This document shows, in pieces, positions 1-8,032 of a stretch of DNA of 64,000 nt. The translations under genes were made by a program, and so were the position numbers. Position 1 is the stretch's first letter. Each line of letters opens with the position of its first letter. Source of the stretch: Spirochaetaceae bacterium (GTDB lineage Bacteria; Spirochaetota; Spirochaetia; Treponematales; Rectinemataceae); NCBI GenBank assembly GCA_025358255.1, contig JANYKC010000019.1:124001-188000 (forward strand). Reading direction: 5' to 3'. The notes beneath the pieces are model-generated. The model was given only the letters and a program-made list of their open reading frames with translations. It was not told the origin of the DNA and searched no databases.

Positions 1-382
1 TGTCGAAGTCCGGAAGGCTCCCCTCGAAGCATTGGCTCGACTCGAGGCCGGATTTCGGAGCTTGGCGATAGGGGTCTTCAGGCAGGAGTGCCGCGTCCTC
101 GCGGGTCCTGGAAAGGATCCGGGCGGCGAGCGCGGAGTCATCATCGGCGTTCCCGGACACATTGAAGGAGGCGGTCATGCTCTTGCCTTCGAGGAAGAGC
201 CGGAAGGAGACGATGGAGCGGTCCACCTGCCCTGCCTGCCTTACCTTGCCACCGTTGAAGCGCACGAACAGGGAGTCCTCGCCGAGGAATTCCATGGACA
301 GGGCCTCGCCGGAAGAGAGCTCGTTCAGGAGGACCTTCCTGGCGTTTTCGAACCTGGCCTCGAGCTTATCCATGCCGTTCAT
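1..382 (-). CDS. TldD/PmbA-family protein, N-terminal part (cut by window edge)
   Basis: An open frame of 127 codons starts at the ATG at 382 and runs off the left edge without a stop, so only the N-terminus is present. The start overlaps the tldD stop as ATGA, which indicates translational coupling. The visible part contains segments such as MEFLGEDSLFVRFNGGKVRQ and RSIVSFRLFLEGKSMTASF, which fit the N-terminal domain of TldD/PmbA proteases; family members usually occur as a TldD-TldE pair that cuts or matures peptides in the cytoplasm. The partner subunit lacks the metal site, but the region that would show this lies outside the window. The family call rests on context plus this short match. 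Confidence 0.7.
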   Translation of the reverse strand, partial: MNGMDKLEARFENARKVLLNELSSGEALSMEFLGEDSLFVRFNGGKVRQAGQVDRSIVSFRLFLEGKSMTASFNVSGNADDDSALAARILSRTREDAALLPEDPYRQAPKSGLESSQCFEGSLPDFD

Positions 383-1815
383 GCCTCGCCTCCGAATATC
401 TCGACGCCGCGGAACGCGCAAACGGGACTTGCGTGCCCGACAAAGACAATCTGGTTGGGCTCGCCCTTGCCGCAGTTGGCCGCCCCATAGGCGCGGAAGG
501 TATTCCCGTCGCCGACCTTGAAGAGATTGCGCCAGAAGCTGGAGGATACACCGCGGTAGTTCGGGTTGCGCAGGGTGCGGGTTATACGGCCCTCCTCGAT
601 GAGCTTGGCGAATTCGCAACCGAACTGGAACTTGTTTCGGAAATCATCGATCGACCAGGAGCGGTTGGATTCCATGTACACGCCGCTTTCGATCGAGGCG
701 ATGATGTCGTCGAAGTCGTCGCGGCCGGGCTCCAGGTTGAGATTGGCCATGCGGTCGATCGGGGTGCGGGCCCAGCTGTCCGCCCGCTGGCAGGAAACGC
801 CGGCCTTGGCGGACCTGGCCTGGCTTTCAAGGCCGCCCAAGGCGCGCACAAGGATCCCGTCCTTTATGATGAACTCCCGGCGGGCCGGTGCGCCGGTGTC
901 GTCGAAGGAGCAGCTTGCCGCCTCTCCCCGGACGCCCGGATCGAAGGTTATGTTCATGAGGTCCGACCCATAGCGGAGGCTGCCGATGTCGGTGGGCTTC
1001 ACGAAGGAGGATCCGGCGAAATTGCGCTCGTCCCCGAGGATCCGGTCGAGCTCGCAGGGATGGCCGACGCTTTCATGTATCTGGAGGACCATCTGGTCGG
1101 GAGCGAGCACGAGGTCACCCTTCATGGAAGGACAGTCCTCGGCGGCAAGGAGTTCCAGGACTTCCTCCGCGGTCCGCTGGGCGTCGAGCTCAAGGCTTCC
1201 TCCGTCGAAGAGCTCGGCGCCGCCCTGGAAGATGCGGGCGCTGCCGTTGGCAGTCCGCTTCTGGACCAGGTTGCCCTCGCGGGCGATGGCCTGGAGGTTG
1301 TGGGTGGCGAGGTGGAGGACCTGGCTGAGCAATGTCCCCGTGGTCGAGGCTATCTCGATCTCGATGTCCCGCGTCCCGAGTTCGACGCTGGTCTGGATGA
1401 TGCGGTCGGAGATCCTCATGGAGGACGAAAGGGAGACCGCCAGCCCCGAGAGGTCGCCCGCGGAGAGTTCCGCGCGTTTCTGCCTCGGCGACTCCCAGGT
1501 CGCCCGCGATACCGGTCGTACCTCGCGCCCGAACCTATGGAGGGCGCGGGGCGAAGCGGAGCGGGCGAGGAGGAGTGCGCGGGAAAAGGCCGTTTCGAGA
1601 TCGGTCACCTCGCAGGACGCGGTGGCCGCGTAGCCGAATTGCCCCCCGGTGAGGACCTCGACCATGTAGCCTTCATCGTCGTCAAGCCGGGCGTCGTCGA
1701 ATTTCCCGTCGCGCGCGCTGTAGCTGCGCTCGACGCCGCGGAATCGGCGGATCCCGGCCCACTCGACCCCGGATGGAGCCGTGGCTTCAAGGAGCCGTGA
1801 AAGGTCCATTCGCAT
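379..1815 (-). CDS. tldD: TldD-like zinc metalloprotease
   Basis: A 478-residue protein of normal TldD length. The N-terminal half has the mixed alpha/beta fold typical of the family, and the key metal motif HESVGH is at residues 247-252 inside QIHESVGHPCELDR. TldD with its TldE partner forms a cytosolic protease that degrades unfolded peptides and matures some ribosomal peptides. The start at 1815 follows AGGAGG with a short spacer. It is coupled by ATGA to the truncated partner downstream. No modified-peptide precursor is visible beside it, so a general peptide-degrading role is as likely as a specific maturation role. Confidence 0.93.
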   Translation of the reverse strand: MRMDLSRLLEATAPSGVEWAGIRRFRGVERSYSARDGKFDDARLDDDEGYMVEVLTGGQFGYAATASCEVTDLETAFSRALLLARSASPRALHRFGREVRPVSRATWESPRQKRAELSAGDLSGLAVSLSSSMRISDRIIQTSVELGTRDIEIEIASTTGTLLSQVLHLATHNLQAIAREGNLVQKRTANGSARIFQGGAELFDGGSLELDAQRTAEEVLELLAAEDCPSMKGDLVLAPDQMVLQIHESVGHPCELDRILGDERNFAGSSFVKPTDIGSLRYGSDLMNITFDPGVRGEAASCSFDDTGAPARREFIIKDGILVRALGGLESQARSAKAGVSCQRADSWARTPIDRMANLNLEPGRDDFDDIIASIESGVYMESNRSWSIDDFRNKFQFGCEFAKLIEEGRITRTLRNPNYRGVSSSFWRNLFKVGDGNTFRAYGAANCGKGEPNQIVFVGHASPVCAFRGVEIFGGEA

Positions 1816-1870
1816 GTTGCCTCCTGTCTCTCAAGCGCAAATGAAAAAAACGATATCTCACGTCATCGAT

Positions 1871-2989
1871 CTAGAGCTTGATCGGCCGCCTGTTGTCGGA
1901 AAGGCGCCGCATGAGGTAGTCGCGATCGAGGCCGAGGACTTCCGTGGCTTCCCGCAGCTGGTCGGCGGAAAGGAGGTTCTGCTCGGCGAAGAGGTAGACG
2001 AGGGCACGCTCCGCGATGCAGGGAACCTTGAGTGCGTGCATCTGCTCGGGGCAGGGGGATGCGCACTCGAGGTAGCGGGAAGCCAACGAAGCGTAGAGGC
2101 GGGACTGGATGATGTTGCCGGCTATCGCGTTGAGCTCGGCGAGGAGGGGCTTGGTGTCCCCACGGGCCGCCGCTTCCCCAAGTGGTTTCAGGGTGAAATA
2201 GGAATACTCCTTTCCTGGGAGCCAATGGTGTCCGTCACAGCGGGTGCAGTAGTTGGGCTCCTTGCCGTCCTTCTTGGCCCGGTCACCTCCGATGATGATG
2301 AGCGGGTCGAAGTAGAGGGCGGGGCATTCCAGGCCATCCACCGTGTAGTAGCGGTAGGTATAGAGCGAGTCGGCCAGGCAGTCGCTGTGCTCGCAATACG
2401 CGGAGAGGGGGAAGACGTCCGTCGCGGTATCCAGGAGGAGGCGGGCGGTCTGGTTGAATATCTCCCTCCTGAAATTGAGGACGAGGGTAGGAAGGACAAA
2501 GACCAGGCCGCGCGCTTCCGCCTCGTCCTTCATGAGGTAGGCGACGCGTTCGTCGTAGAAGGCGGCTTCGTCCACGATCCAGGTGCCGATTCCGGGGTTC
2601 TCGGCGATGAGGGTCTCCAGTGCGAAGGAATCCCGCGCGGGGGCAATGTGGTCCCCGCAGCGTTCGTAGCCCCCACGATAGGCCAGGGCATCCGCCGGAT
2701 AGTCGGGAAAGCGCGCGCTGTCCAGGCTCGAACGGACGACGAAGATCTCACGGCGGTCGGCGCCCGAGCTGGTCGTGGCCTGTGCCGCGACCTTGCCTTT
2801 TCGGAGCGCGACCAGGCTGTCCCGCCACATGCGCGCCGAGAACTCGGTCTTGCCGGAACCCATGGGTCCGATCACGAGGATCCGGCGGCCTGCCTTGGTG
2901 AAATCGAAATGGTTGAGGGAATGATGGACCCGCACGAGGGGGAAACCCAGGTTTCGGAGGAACTGCGCCGAATCGTTAGCCTCATCCAT
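1871..2989 (-). CDS. Thymidine-kinase-like P-loop protein with extended C-terminus
   Basis: A 372-residue protein that carries the landmarks of type II thymidine kinases in order: Walker A GPMGSGKTEF near residue 41, TWIVDEAAFYDE matching the catalytic DEAQF region, LVLNFRREIF matching the FRGEPF segment, and DPLIIIGGD followed by YCTRCDGHHW matching the 'DPVILVGG...C..CHHH' lid and zinc site. The usual family length is about 190-230 residues, so this one is long: there are extra residues between the motifs and about 110 residues after the zinc site. The first Cys pair is spaced as YCEHSDC rather than CxxC. It may phosphorylate thymidine or another nucleoside; the divergence makes the substrate uncertain. 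It lies 15 nt after the upstream membrane-protein gene. Confidence 0.65.
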   Translation of the reverse strand: MDEANDSAQFLRNLGFPLVRVHHSLNHFDFTKAGRRILVIGPMGSGKTEFSARMWRDSLVALRKGKVAAQATTSSGADRREIFVVRSSLDSARFPDYPADALAYRGGYERCGDHIAPARDSFALETLIAENPGIGTWIVDEAAFYDERVAYLMKDEAEARGLVFVLPTLVLNFRREIFNQTARLLLDTATDVFPLSAYCEHSDCLADSLYTYRYYTVDGLECPALYFDPLIIIGGDRAKKDGKEPNYCTRCDGHHWLPGKEYSYFTLKPLGEAAARGDTKPLLAELNAIAGNIIQSRLYASLASRYLECASPCPEQMHALKVPCIAERALVYLFAEQNLLSADQLREATEVLGLDRDYLMRRLSDNRRPIKL

Positions 2990-3004
2990 GCTTCCCCCGC
3001 CTAG

Positions 3005-4009
3005 CTATTCGAGTCGTTCAGGGTCGAAGGTGCGGCGCAGGGACTTGAGGAAGCCGCCGGCGCAGGTTCCGATGAGGCCTGTGAGGAAAAAGCTCCTTGC
3101 CATGCCGCGGCCGAGCTCGGCGAAGAAACTGGCCAGCTGGCTGCCGGCGCCGCTTCCGGCGGCAGGGACAAGGTGGACCCCTGCGGGGAGGATCCCTCCC
3201 AGGGCTGCGCTGCCGGCTATGCCGCCGGTGGCCATGAGGACGGCCCCGATGCCGAGGACAAAGATCGAAGGGATGAGGATATAGGTCCCAGCCAGCCTGA
3301 GCCGGTCCGCGGCGCGTCGGCCACCGAGGTATGAAAGCCCGGCAAGGATGAAGGTCGTGAAGACCGTGAAGCCAAGAATCCTCGAATCCAGATCGGGAGG
3401 AAGTATCACAGCCCCTTGGGAGGCGTCGGTGATGGCAGGTTTGTCGGCGTTGGGCCAGGAGACCGAATCGGGAATGGCCGTCTGGGTTCCCTCGCGCAGG
3501 ACAGGGGTGGCCGCCGTCGTCATCGCCGCTTCCGAAAGGGAGCTTGGGCGGAAAGTGAGGTCCCCTTTGGCCGGGACCCCCGGCTTTTCCGGAATGCCCT
3601 TCACATAGTCCCGGGCAAGGTCCCCTTCGCTGGCCACAAGGGCTTTCTTGAGCGGTTTCATGTCCAGGCTTGGTTTTCCCGCGGCTGCCTTGCCCTCGAG
3701 CCAATCGAAGGTCTTGTCCACGGCATCGGTGGATAGGGCTTTCAGTTCGGGGACGGGGATGCGCTTCTGGAGGGCCGCGACATAGACAGGGCCATTTACC
3801 TTCAGCCCCCCCGCGAGCTCGAGGACTTCATCCGTCCCCGCTGCCAGCGCCGGATCCGCAAGGGCGGCATAAAGCTTGTCGCTCGTGAGGGTCCTCTTGT
3901 AGAAATCCCGATCCAGGGCCCAGGGCTTGACTGAAAAGGCCATGAGGACGGAAAGGGAGAGGGGCAGGCCTACCAGGATGTACAGGACAACCGAAAAAAA
4001 CTTGCGCAT
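3005..4009 (-). CDS. Hypothetical membrane protein
   Basis: A 334-residue protein with no family I can name. One hydrophobic segment at residues 5-25 could be a signal anchor; a largely hydrophilic stretch of about 180 residues follows, then three hydrophobic segments near 205-228, 238-262 and 298-318. This predicts a large extracytoplasmic or cytoplasmic loop between helix 1 and helices 2-4. The loop contains many Lys/Ala/Pro residues and no clear catalytic motif. The start has GGAG five bases upstream. It lies 13 nt after the peptide-binding protein gene and 15 nt before the thymidine-kinase-like gene, so co-transcription is likely. Confidence 0.75.
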   Translation of the reverse strand: MRKFFSVVLYILVGLPLSLSVLMAFSVKPWALDRDFYKRTLTSDKLYAALADPALAAGTDEVLELAGGLKVNGPVYVAALQKRIPVPELKALSTDAVDKTFDWLEGKAAAGKPSLDMKPLKKALVASEGDLARDYVKGIPEKPGVPAKGDLTFRPSSLSEAAMTTAATPVLREGTQTAIPDSVSWPNADKPAITDASQGAVILPPDLDSRILGFTVFTTFILAGLSYLGGRRAADRLRLAGTYILIPSIFVLGIGAVLMATGGIAGSAALGGILPAGVHLVPAAGSGAGSQLASFFAELGRGMARSFFLTGLIGTCAGGFLKSLRRTFDPERLE

Positions 4010-4022
4010 CGCGTCTCCAGGG

Positions 4023-5648
4023 CTAATAGATCAACAGTGCGACATTCGGGCGCACGCTGCGTTGCCCGAAGGAAAGGTACTTGAAGGGGTGGAGGTCGAG
4101 GGCGTTCATGTACCAGCCCAGGACGTATTCGGTATCGATCACGTTTGCGGCCAGGTTGTGGTAGAGGGGCATGACCGCGGCACTGGAAAGAAGGAGGGTC
4201 TCGGCCTTTGCCAGGACATCCAGGCGGTCGTCGCCGTCCTTGCCTGCCGCCGACTGGAGGAGCTTGTCGAATTCCTGGTCGGCATAATGGGCGTCGTTGA
4301 GGTTGGAATCGCTGGCGAACATTCCAAGGAAGGCGAGGGGATCCGCGAAGTCGCCGATCCAGGTCTGGACACCCAAGGTGAAGCCGCCGCGGCTGCTTCC
4401 CTGCCTGAGCGCCTGGAAGTAGTCAGGCGCGGGCACCACCTGGACCTTGACCGTTATGTCGGGGAATTGCCCCCAGGATTTCTTCATGATAGCGCTCACG
4501 CGGGCCGCGTCCTCCGAGCCTTCAGGCACGAGGACCACTATGGGAGCCAGGCCTTTCCCTCCAGGGAATCCGGCCTTGTCGAGGAGCTCGGCGGCCTCGG
4601 CCGCGTCCACGTCGGTGATGCCTTTGGCCTTCTCGTAATCGCTGTAGGGCAGGACGAGGGTCGGCGCGGGCATGTAGTAGGAATCCTGGGACCTGATCTC
4701 CTTCCATGGCAGGAGGAGGGCGAGGGCGCGGCGGATACCTGCGTTGCTCCACGGAGCCTGGCTACAGTCGAAATACCAGTACTGCGTGCCGAACATGGGC
4801 GCGACCTGGATGGCTCCGCGGTCCAGCAGGGCCTTGAGGTCCATGGGGCCGGCGAGCCAATGGATCTCGCCCTGGTCGAAGGCCCTCGTGACCTCGGCGT
4901 CGTCGTCGGTGAGGAGGACGCGGATCCTGGGGATGGTGACTGAACCGGCGTCCCAGTAGCGCGGGTTCTTCTCAAGGACGAGTTCCCCGTTCTTGAAGGA
5001 TGCCGCGACATAGGGTCCGTTTACGGGATAGGGGATCGCGCCTTGCCAATTCCTGGCCTTGAGCATGGAAGGGTGGATTGGCGAGAAGGAATGATGGCAG
5101 AGCAGCCGGGTGAAATAGGCGGCAGGGCTGGTCAGCTTAACTTGGAGCACCTTGTCGTCGATGACGGAAACGCCGACGGAGGATGCGTTCGGGTTCTTGC
5201 CGAGCCGATATTCCTTGGCCCCGTCGATGATGTCGAAGAAGGAGGCATAATCGGCCTTTTCCGAAGGCTTGAGCGCCCGCAGCCAGGCATCGCGGAAATC
5301 GGAGGCCAGGAGGGGCGTGCCGTCGGACCAGACCGCTTCGTCCCGCAGGTAGAAGGTGTAGGTGAGGCCGTCGCGCGATTTCTTCCAGGTCTTGCAGGCG
5401 GATTTGACCGGGTCGAGGGTCGAGGGGTTGTAGGTGAATAGCCCCTCGTAGATGCCCGTGAAGATCTGGGCCTCGGCAGCGTATATCGAATGGTGGGGAT
5501 CGAACTGCACATCGAGGGCGTTGCAGGCGACGACCAGCTCCTCCGGAGGGGCGGAGCTATCCGGACTGAGCGCTGAAGCCTGCGAAAGATGGAGGGTCCC
5601 GAGGGCAAGTATGAGGGCGAGAGCGGGCAAAGCGCGGAGGCGGGACAT
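4023..5648 (-). CDS. Oligopeptide ABC transporter substrate-binding protein (SBP family 5, OppA-like)
   Basis: A 541-residue exported solute-binding protein. The start at 5648 is preferred over the in-frame ATG at 5672 because AAAGGAG lies five bases before it and the protein then opens with a clean signal peptide ending near LHLSQASA. Typical family-5 features follow: IYEGLFTYNPSTLDP, SDGTPLLASDFRDAW, YPVNGPYVAASF and the C-terminal ADPLAFLGMF region. It would bind peptides or similar ligands in the periplasm and deliver them to a permease. No oppB-F-like permease or ATPase genes are next to it, so it is an orphan here. Confidence 0.9.
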   Translation of the reverse strand: MSRLRALPALALILALGTLHLSQASALSPDSSAPPEELVVACNALDVQFDPHHSIYAAEAQIFTGIYEGLFTYNPSTLDPVKSACKTWKKSRDGLTYTFYLRDEAVWSDGTPLLASDFRDAWLRALKPSEKADYASFFDIIDGAKEYRLGKNPNASSVGVSVIDDKVLQVKLTSPAAYFTRLLCHHSFSPIHPSMLKARNWQGAIPYPVNGPYVAASFKNGELVLEKNPRYWDAGSVTIPRIRVLLTDDDAEVTRAFDQGEIHWLAGPMDLKALLDRGAIQVAPMFGTQYWYFDCSQAPWSNAGIRRALALLLPWKEIRSQDSYYMPAPTLVLPYSDYEKAKGITDVDAAEAAELLDKAGFPGGKGLAPIVVLVPEGSEDAARVSAIMKKSWGQFPDITVKVQVVPAPDYFQALRQGSSRGGFTLGVQTWIGDFADPLAFLGMFASDSNLNDAHYADQEFDKLLQSAAGKDGDDRLDVLAKAETLLLSSAAVMPLYHNLAANVIDTEYVLGWYMNALDLHPFKYLSFGQRSVRPNVALLIY

Positions 5649-5719
5649 GGTTGCTCCTTTTTGGGCCGTCATGGCGGTCCAAGGTATCGCAGCGAGGGCC
5701 GGAAGACCCGAAACGGCTC

Positions 5720-7135
5720 CTAGGAAGACGAGAAGCCAAGGCGTCGCATCTGCTCCTGTTCTTCAATGTGCGCCACATATTCATGCTTTTTCTGGTTGGC
5801 CTTGATAAGGGCGCCCTTTATTGCCGTGATATCGGCCTTGACGCTCCGGATCTTGGCCCTTTCCTCGGCCGTGACCTCGGCCTTGAAATACTCCTCGAGG
5901 GCGTTCATTCGCTTGACGAGGACCTGGAGTTCCTCCATGGTCTTTTCCAGGAATTTAAAGGCTTGCTCGTCGGAAGCGGTCTCCAGCCTACGCCAGGAAG
6001 GGCCGTTTTTCTGGAGTAGCCCCGAGAGGGCCCTGCTCTTCCGGCTGCTTTCCTCGATGAAATTGGGGAAATCTATGGATTCGTTCGCCCTGGAACCCGA
6101 AATCGGATCGACGATCTCGACGTAGTAGCGGATACCCTTGTCCTCGGGGGAGAAGATGCCGCGCATGGCGATCTTCAGCTTGGCGAAGAAACCGCTGTTG
6201 CGGGTTTCAAGCAAGCTTGAGTCCTCGGCGAGCTTGGCGATCGCGGTCTCCAGGGTAAAGCCAAGTCCTCCCAGTCCGCGGATCCCCTCAAGAATGACGC
6301 CCTTGTAGGTTTTTTGCTGCGCCGCCTCGATCTTCTTCTCTTCCTGGACAGAAAAATGCGAAAGGACCGCTTCCCGGAGGCTCGGGCCCTCGAAGGAAAA
6401 ATCCTCCTGGAGGACTTCCTCCGCAAGTTCTGGAAAGAACGGCTTTTCGGCCGCCACTTCCGCGAACTTGCGCTTGAAGAGCCTGACGGCTTCCTCATGG
6501 CGGCTCGACAGGAATTCAGGCGTGAACTCGAGGCCAGGCGAGACCAGGTTCCTGAGCTCAAGCTTGTAGCGTTCTCTATGATAGGAAGCGAGCACCTTGA
6601 GGAACGCCAATATCTCCCGGCTCGTCTTGTCGAGCTGGCTCACGGCTTCACCGAGGATCCCCGAGGAAAGCTGGTCGGTTCCCTTGCGCACGGAGGAAAC
6701 GAGCTCGGCGAGGGCTTTGGTGTTGACATGGGTGCTCGTCTCCGAGAATTGCGTGAAGGCGAAGTATTTCACGAGGGCCAGGAGGCGCTTGATCCTGGCC
6801 ATCCCGAGGAAATCCGTGGCGAATTGATAGTAGTTGTTGAGGAATTCCAGATAGGAGTCGAACTGGGAGAGCCGGATGCTCATCTGGTCGACCTTCTCGT
6901 TTTCGGGGAAGGGCAACTCCGGTGGGACCTTCACTTCGGAGATCTTCATGTCGAGCTTGTAGGGATCCTCGTGGAGGATGCCTTTCTTGAAGAGGATCGA
7001 ATAGATCCCCTGGAAATAGGTCTGGAAAAGTTTGAAGCTGCTTTTCAGTTTGGGGAGCTCGACTCGGTCGAGTCTTTCCCTTTCGGCGTCGAGCCTTTGC
7101 TCAAGCCGGCGGGCAAAGGCCTGGGTGTCTTCCAT
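5720..7135 (-). CDS. Conserved-looking cytoplasmic protein of unknown function
   Basis: A 471-residue protein without signal peptide or membrane segment. Composition is rich in Lys, Glu, Leu and Phe and predicts mostly helix; both ends (about residues 1-30 and 400-460) look able to form coiled coils. I recognise no catalytic motif. It is the first gene of a minus-strand run (unknown protein, OppA-like protein, membrane protein, thymidine-kinase-like protein, tldD, partner), with 71 nt to the next gene. It faces the lipoprotein gene at 7250 across a 114-nt divergent spacer that probably holds both promoters. Codon use matches its neighbours, so it is a real gene. Confidence 0.8.
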   Translation of the reverse strand: MEDTQAFARRLEQRLDAERERLDRVELPKLKSSFKLFQTYFQGIYSILFKKGILHEDPYKLDMKISEVKVPPELPFPENEKVDQMSIRLSQFDSYLEFLNNYYQFATDFLGMARIKRLLALVKYFAFTQFSETSTHVNTKALAELVSSVRKGTDQLSSGILGEAVSQLDKTSREILAFLKVLASYHRERYKLELRNLVSPGLEFTPEFLSSRHEEAVRLFKRKFAEVAAEKPFFPELAEEVLQEDFSFEGPSLREAVLSHFSVQEEKKIEAAQQKTYKGVILEGIRGLGGLGFTLETAIAKLAEDSSLLETRNSGFFAKLKIAMRGIFSPEDKGIRYYVEIVDPISGSRANESIDFPNFIEESSRKSRALSGLLQKNGPSWRRLETASDEQAFKFLEKTMEELQVLVKRMNALEEYFKAEVTAEERAKIRSVKADITAIKGALIKANQKKHEYVAHIEEQEQMRRLGFSSS

Positions 7136-7249
7136 AGCGAGGAATTATGGGCTAAAAAGCGGCCCTGCGCAATACTGGCGAGGTGACTGGCTTGTCGCCC
7201 TGGTGCCCTGGCTCAATCGGTCGAAGGCCTTCCATGGCGTGGAGGCCTC

Positions 7250-8032
7250 ATGGACACCTTCCTCTCCAAGGCCCTCCTGGCATGTTCCTTGGCAGCCTTC
7301 ATTGGCTGTTCGCATCCTGATGCCTTGTTTTCTCCCAAGCAAGGCCTTTGCCTTGACTTGCCGGCCCTTCCCCCGTCGTGGTCTTCCCTTCCCCAGCCTC
7401 GATTGCTCCTAGAGTGGAGGGACGGTGATGGCCGGGCAAGGAAGGAGTTTTACCCCTTTGGTTCGCGCGTGGGGGTCGAGGTGCCGCGGGGACGGCCCCA
7501 GTCCATCATGGCCACGCCGTATGCGGGGGATCGGGCATTCTTCCCCGCAGGGACCCGTTATCCCACGGCGATGTCGAGCCCTTTCCCGGGGGAATGCCAG
7601 GCTGGACCGGGGAGGGGCCACGGCGGTCGCGGCGATATCTGTCTGGGATGGCGGGGCGGCTGGCTGGCGGCGCTCTGCCTGGAACTGGAGAGAGCGGGAC
7701 TCTTGCCAGAGTCCTTCAATCTGGAGAGGCTCGCCATGGAGCTGTTTCGGCGTCGAAACGATCCCTGGTTCCTCGCCCCATCGGTCGCAGCCCGCAAACT
7801 CGCGGATGGAAGCTTTCGCGTCGGTCTCCTAGAAGAGCCCGAGCTCTTTCCGGCGAGGCTGCCCTCTCCGGGGCCCTGGCTTGCTCCGAGCGCCTTGGCT
7901 CCCTCTCCCCTGGAGGGCTCCGGAATTGTCCACCTCCCGGAAGGAATGTCCCTTTTTTGGGGAGCCGAGTCCGATCTCGTGGTCTTTGTGGACGAAGGCG
8001 GTCAATGCCTCCAGGTCACAAGGCCTCGATGA
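7250..8032 (+). CDS. Putative lipoprotein, function unknown
   Basis: A 260-residue protein starting behind GGAGG with a four-base spacer. The N-terminus is a short lipoprotein-type signal with a relaxed lipobox, LAAFIGCS, the Cys being residue 20. The mature part is rich in Pro, Gly and Arg with scattered Trp and no recognised domain. Its last 17 nt overlap the end of phoR on the opposite strand (tail to tail). A relaxed lipobox with Ile and Gly before the Cys is the kind seen in spirochaetes, but this is weak evidence on its own. Confidence 0.7.
   Translation: MDTFLSKALLACSLAAFIGCSHPDALFSPKQGLCLDLPALPPSWSSLPQPRLLLEWRDGDGRARKEFYPFGSRVGVEVPRGRPQSIMATPYAGDRAFFPAGTRYPTAMSSPFPGECQAGPGRGHGGRGDICLGWRGGWLAALCLELERAGLLPESFNLERLAMELFRRRNDPWFLAPSVAARKLADGSFRVGLLEEPELFPARLPSPGPWLAPSALAPSPLEGSGIVHLPEGMSLFWGAESDLVVFVDEGGQCLQVTRPR

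Noticed and set aside
433-1800. Long open frame on the plus strand opposite tldD
   Set aside because: It mirrors a clearly real gene on the other strand; high GC keeps antisense frames open. No domain or ribosome-binding site.
1781-3004. Plus-strand frame of about 400 codons opposite the thymidine-kinase-like gene
   Set aside because: Antisense shadow; the minus frame has the P-loop and zinc motifs.
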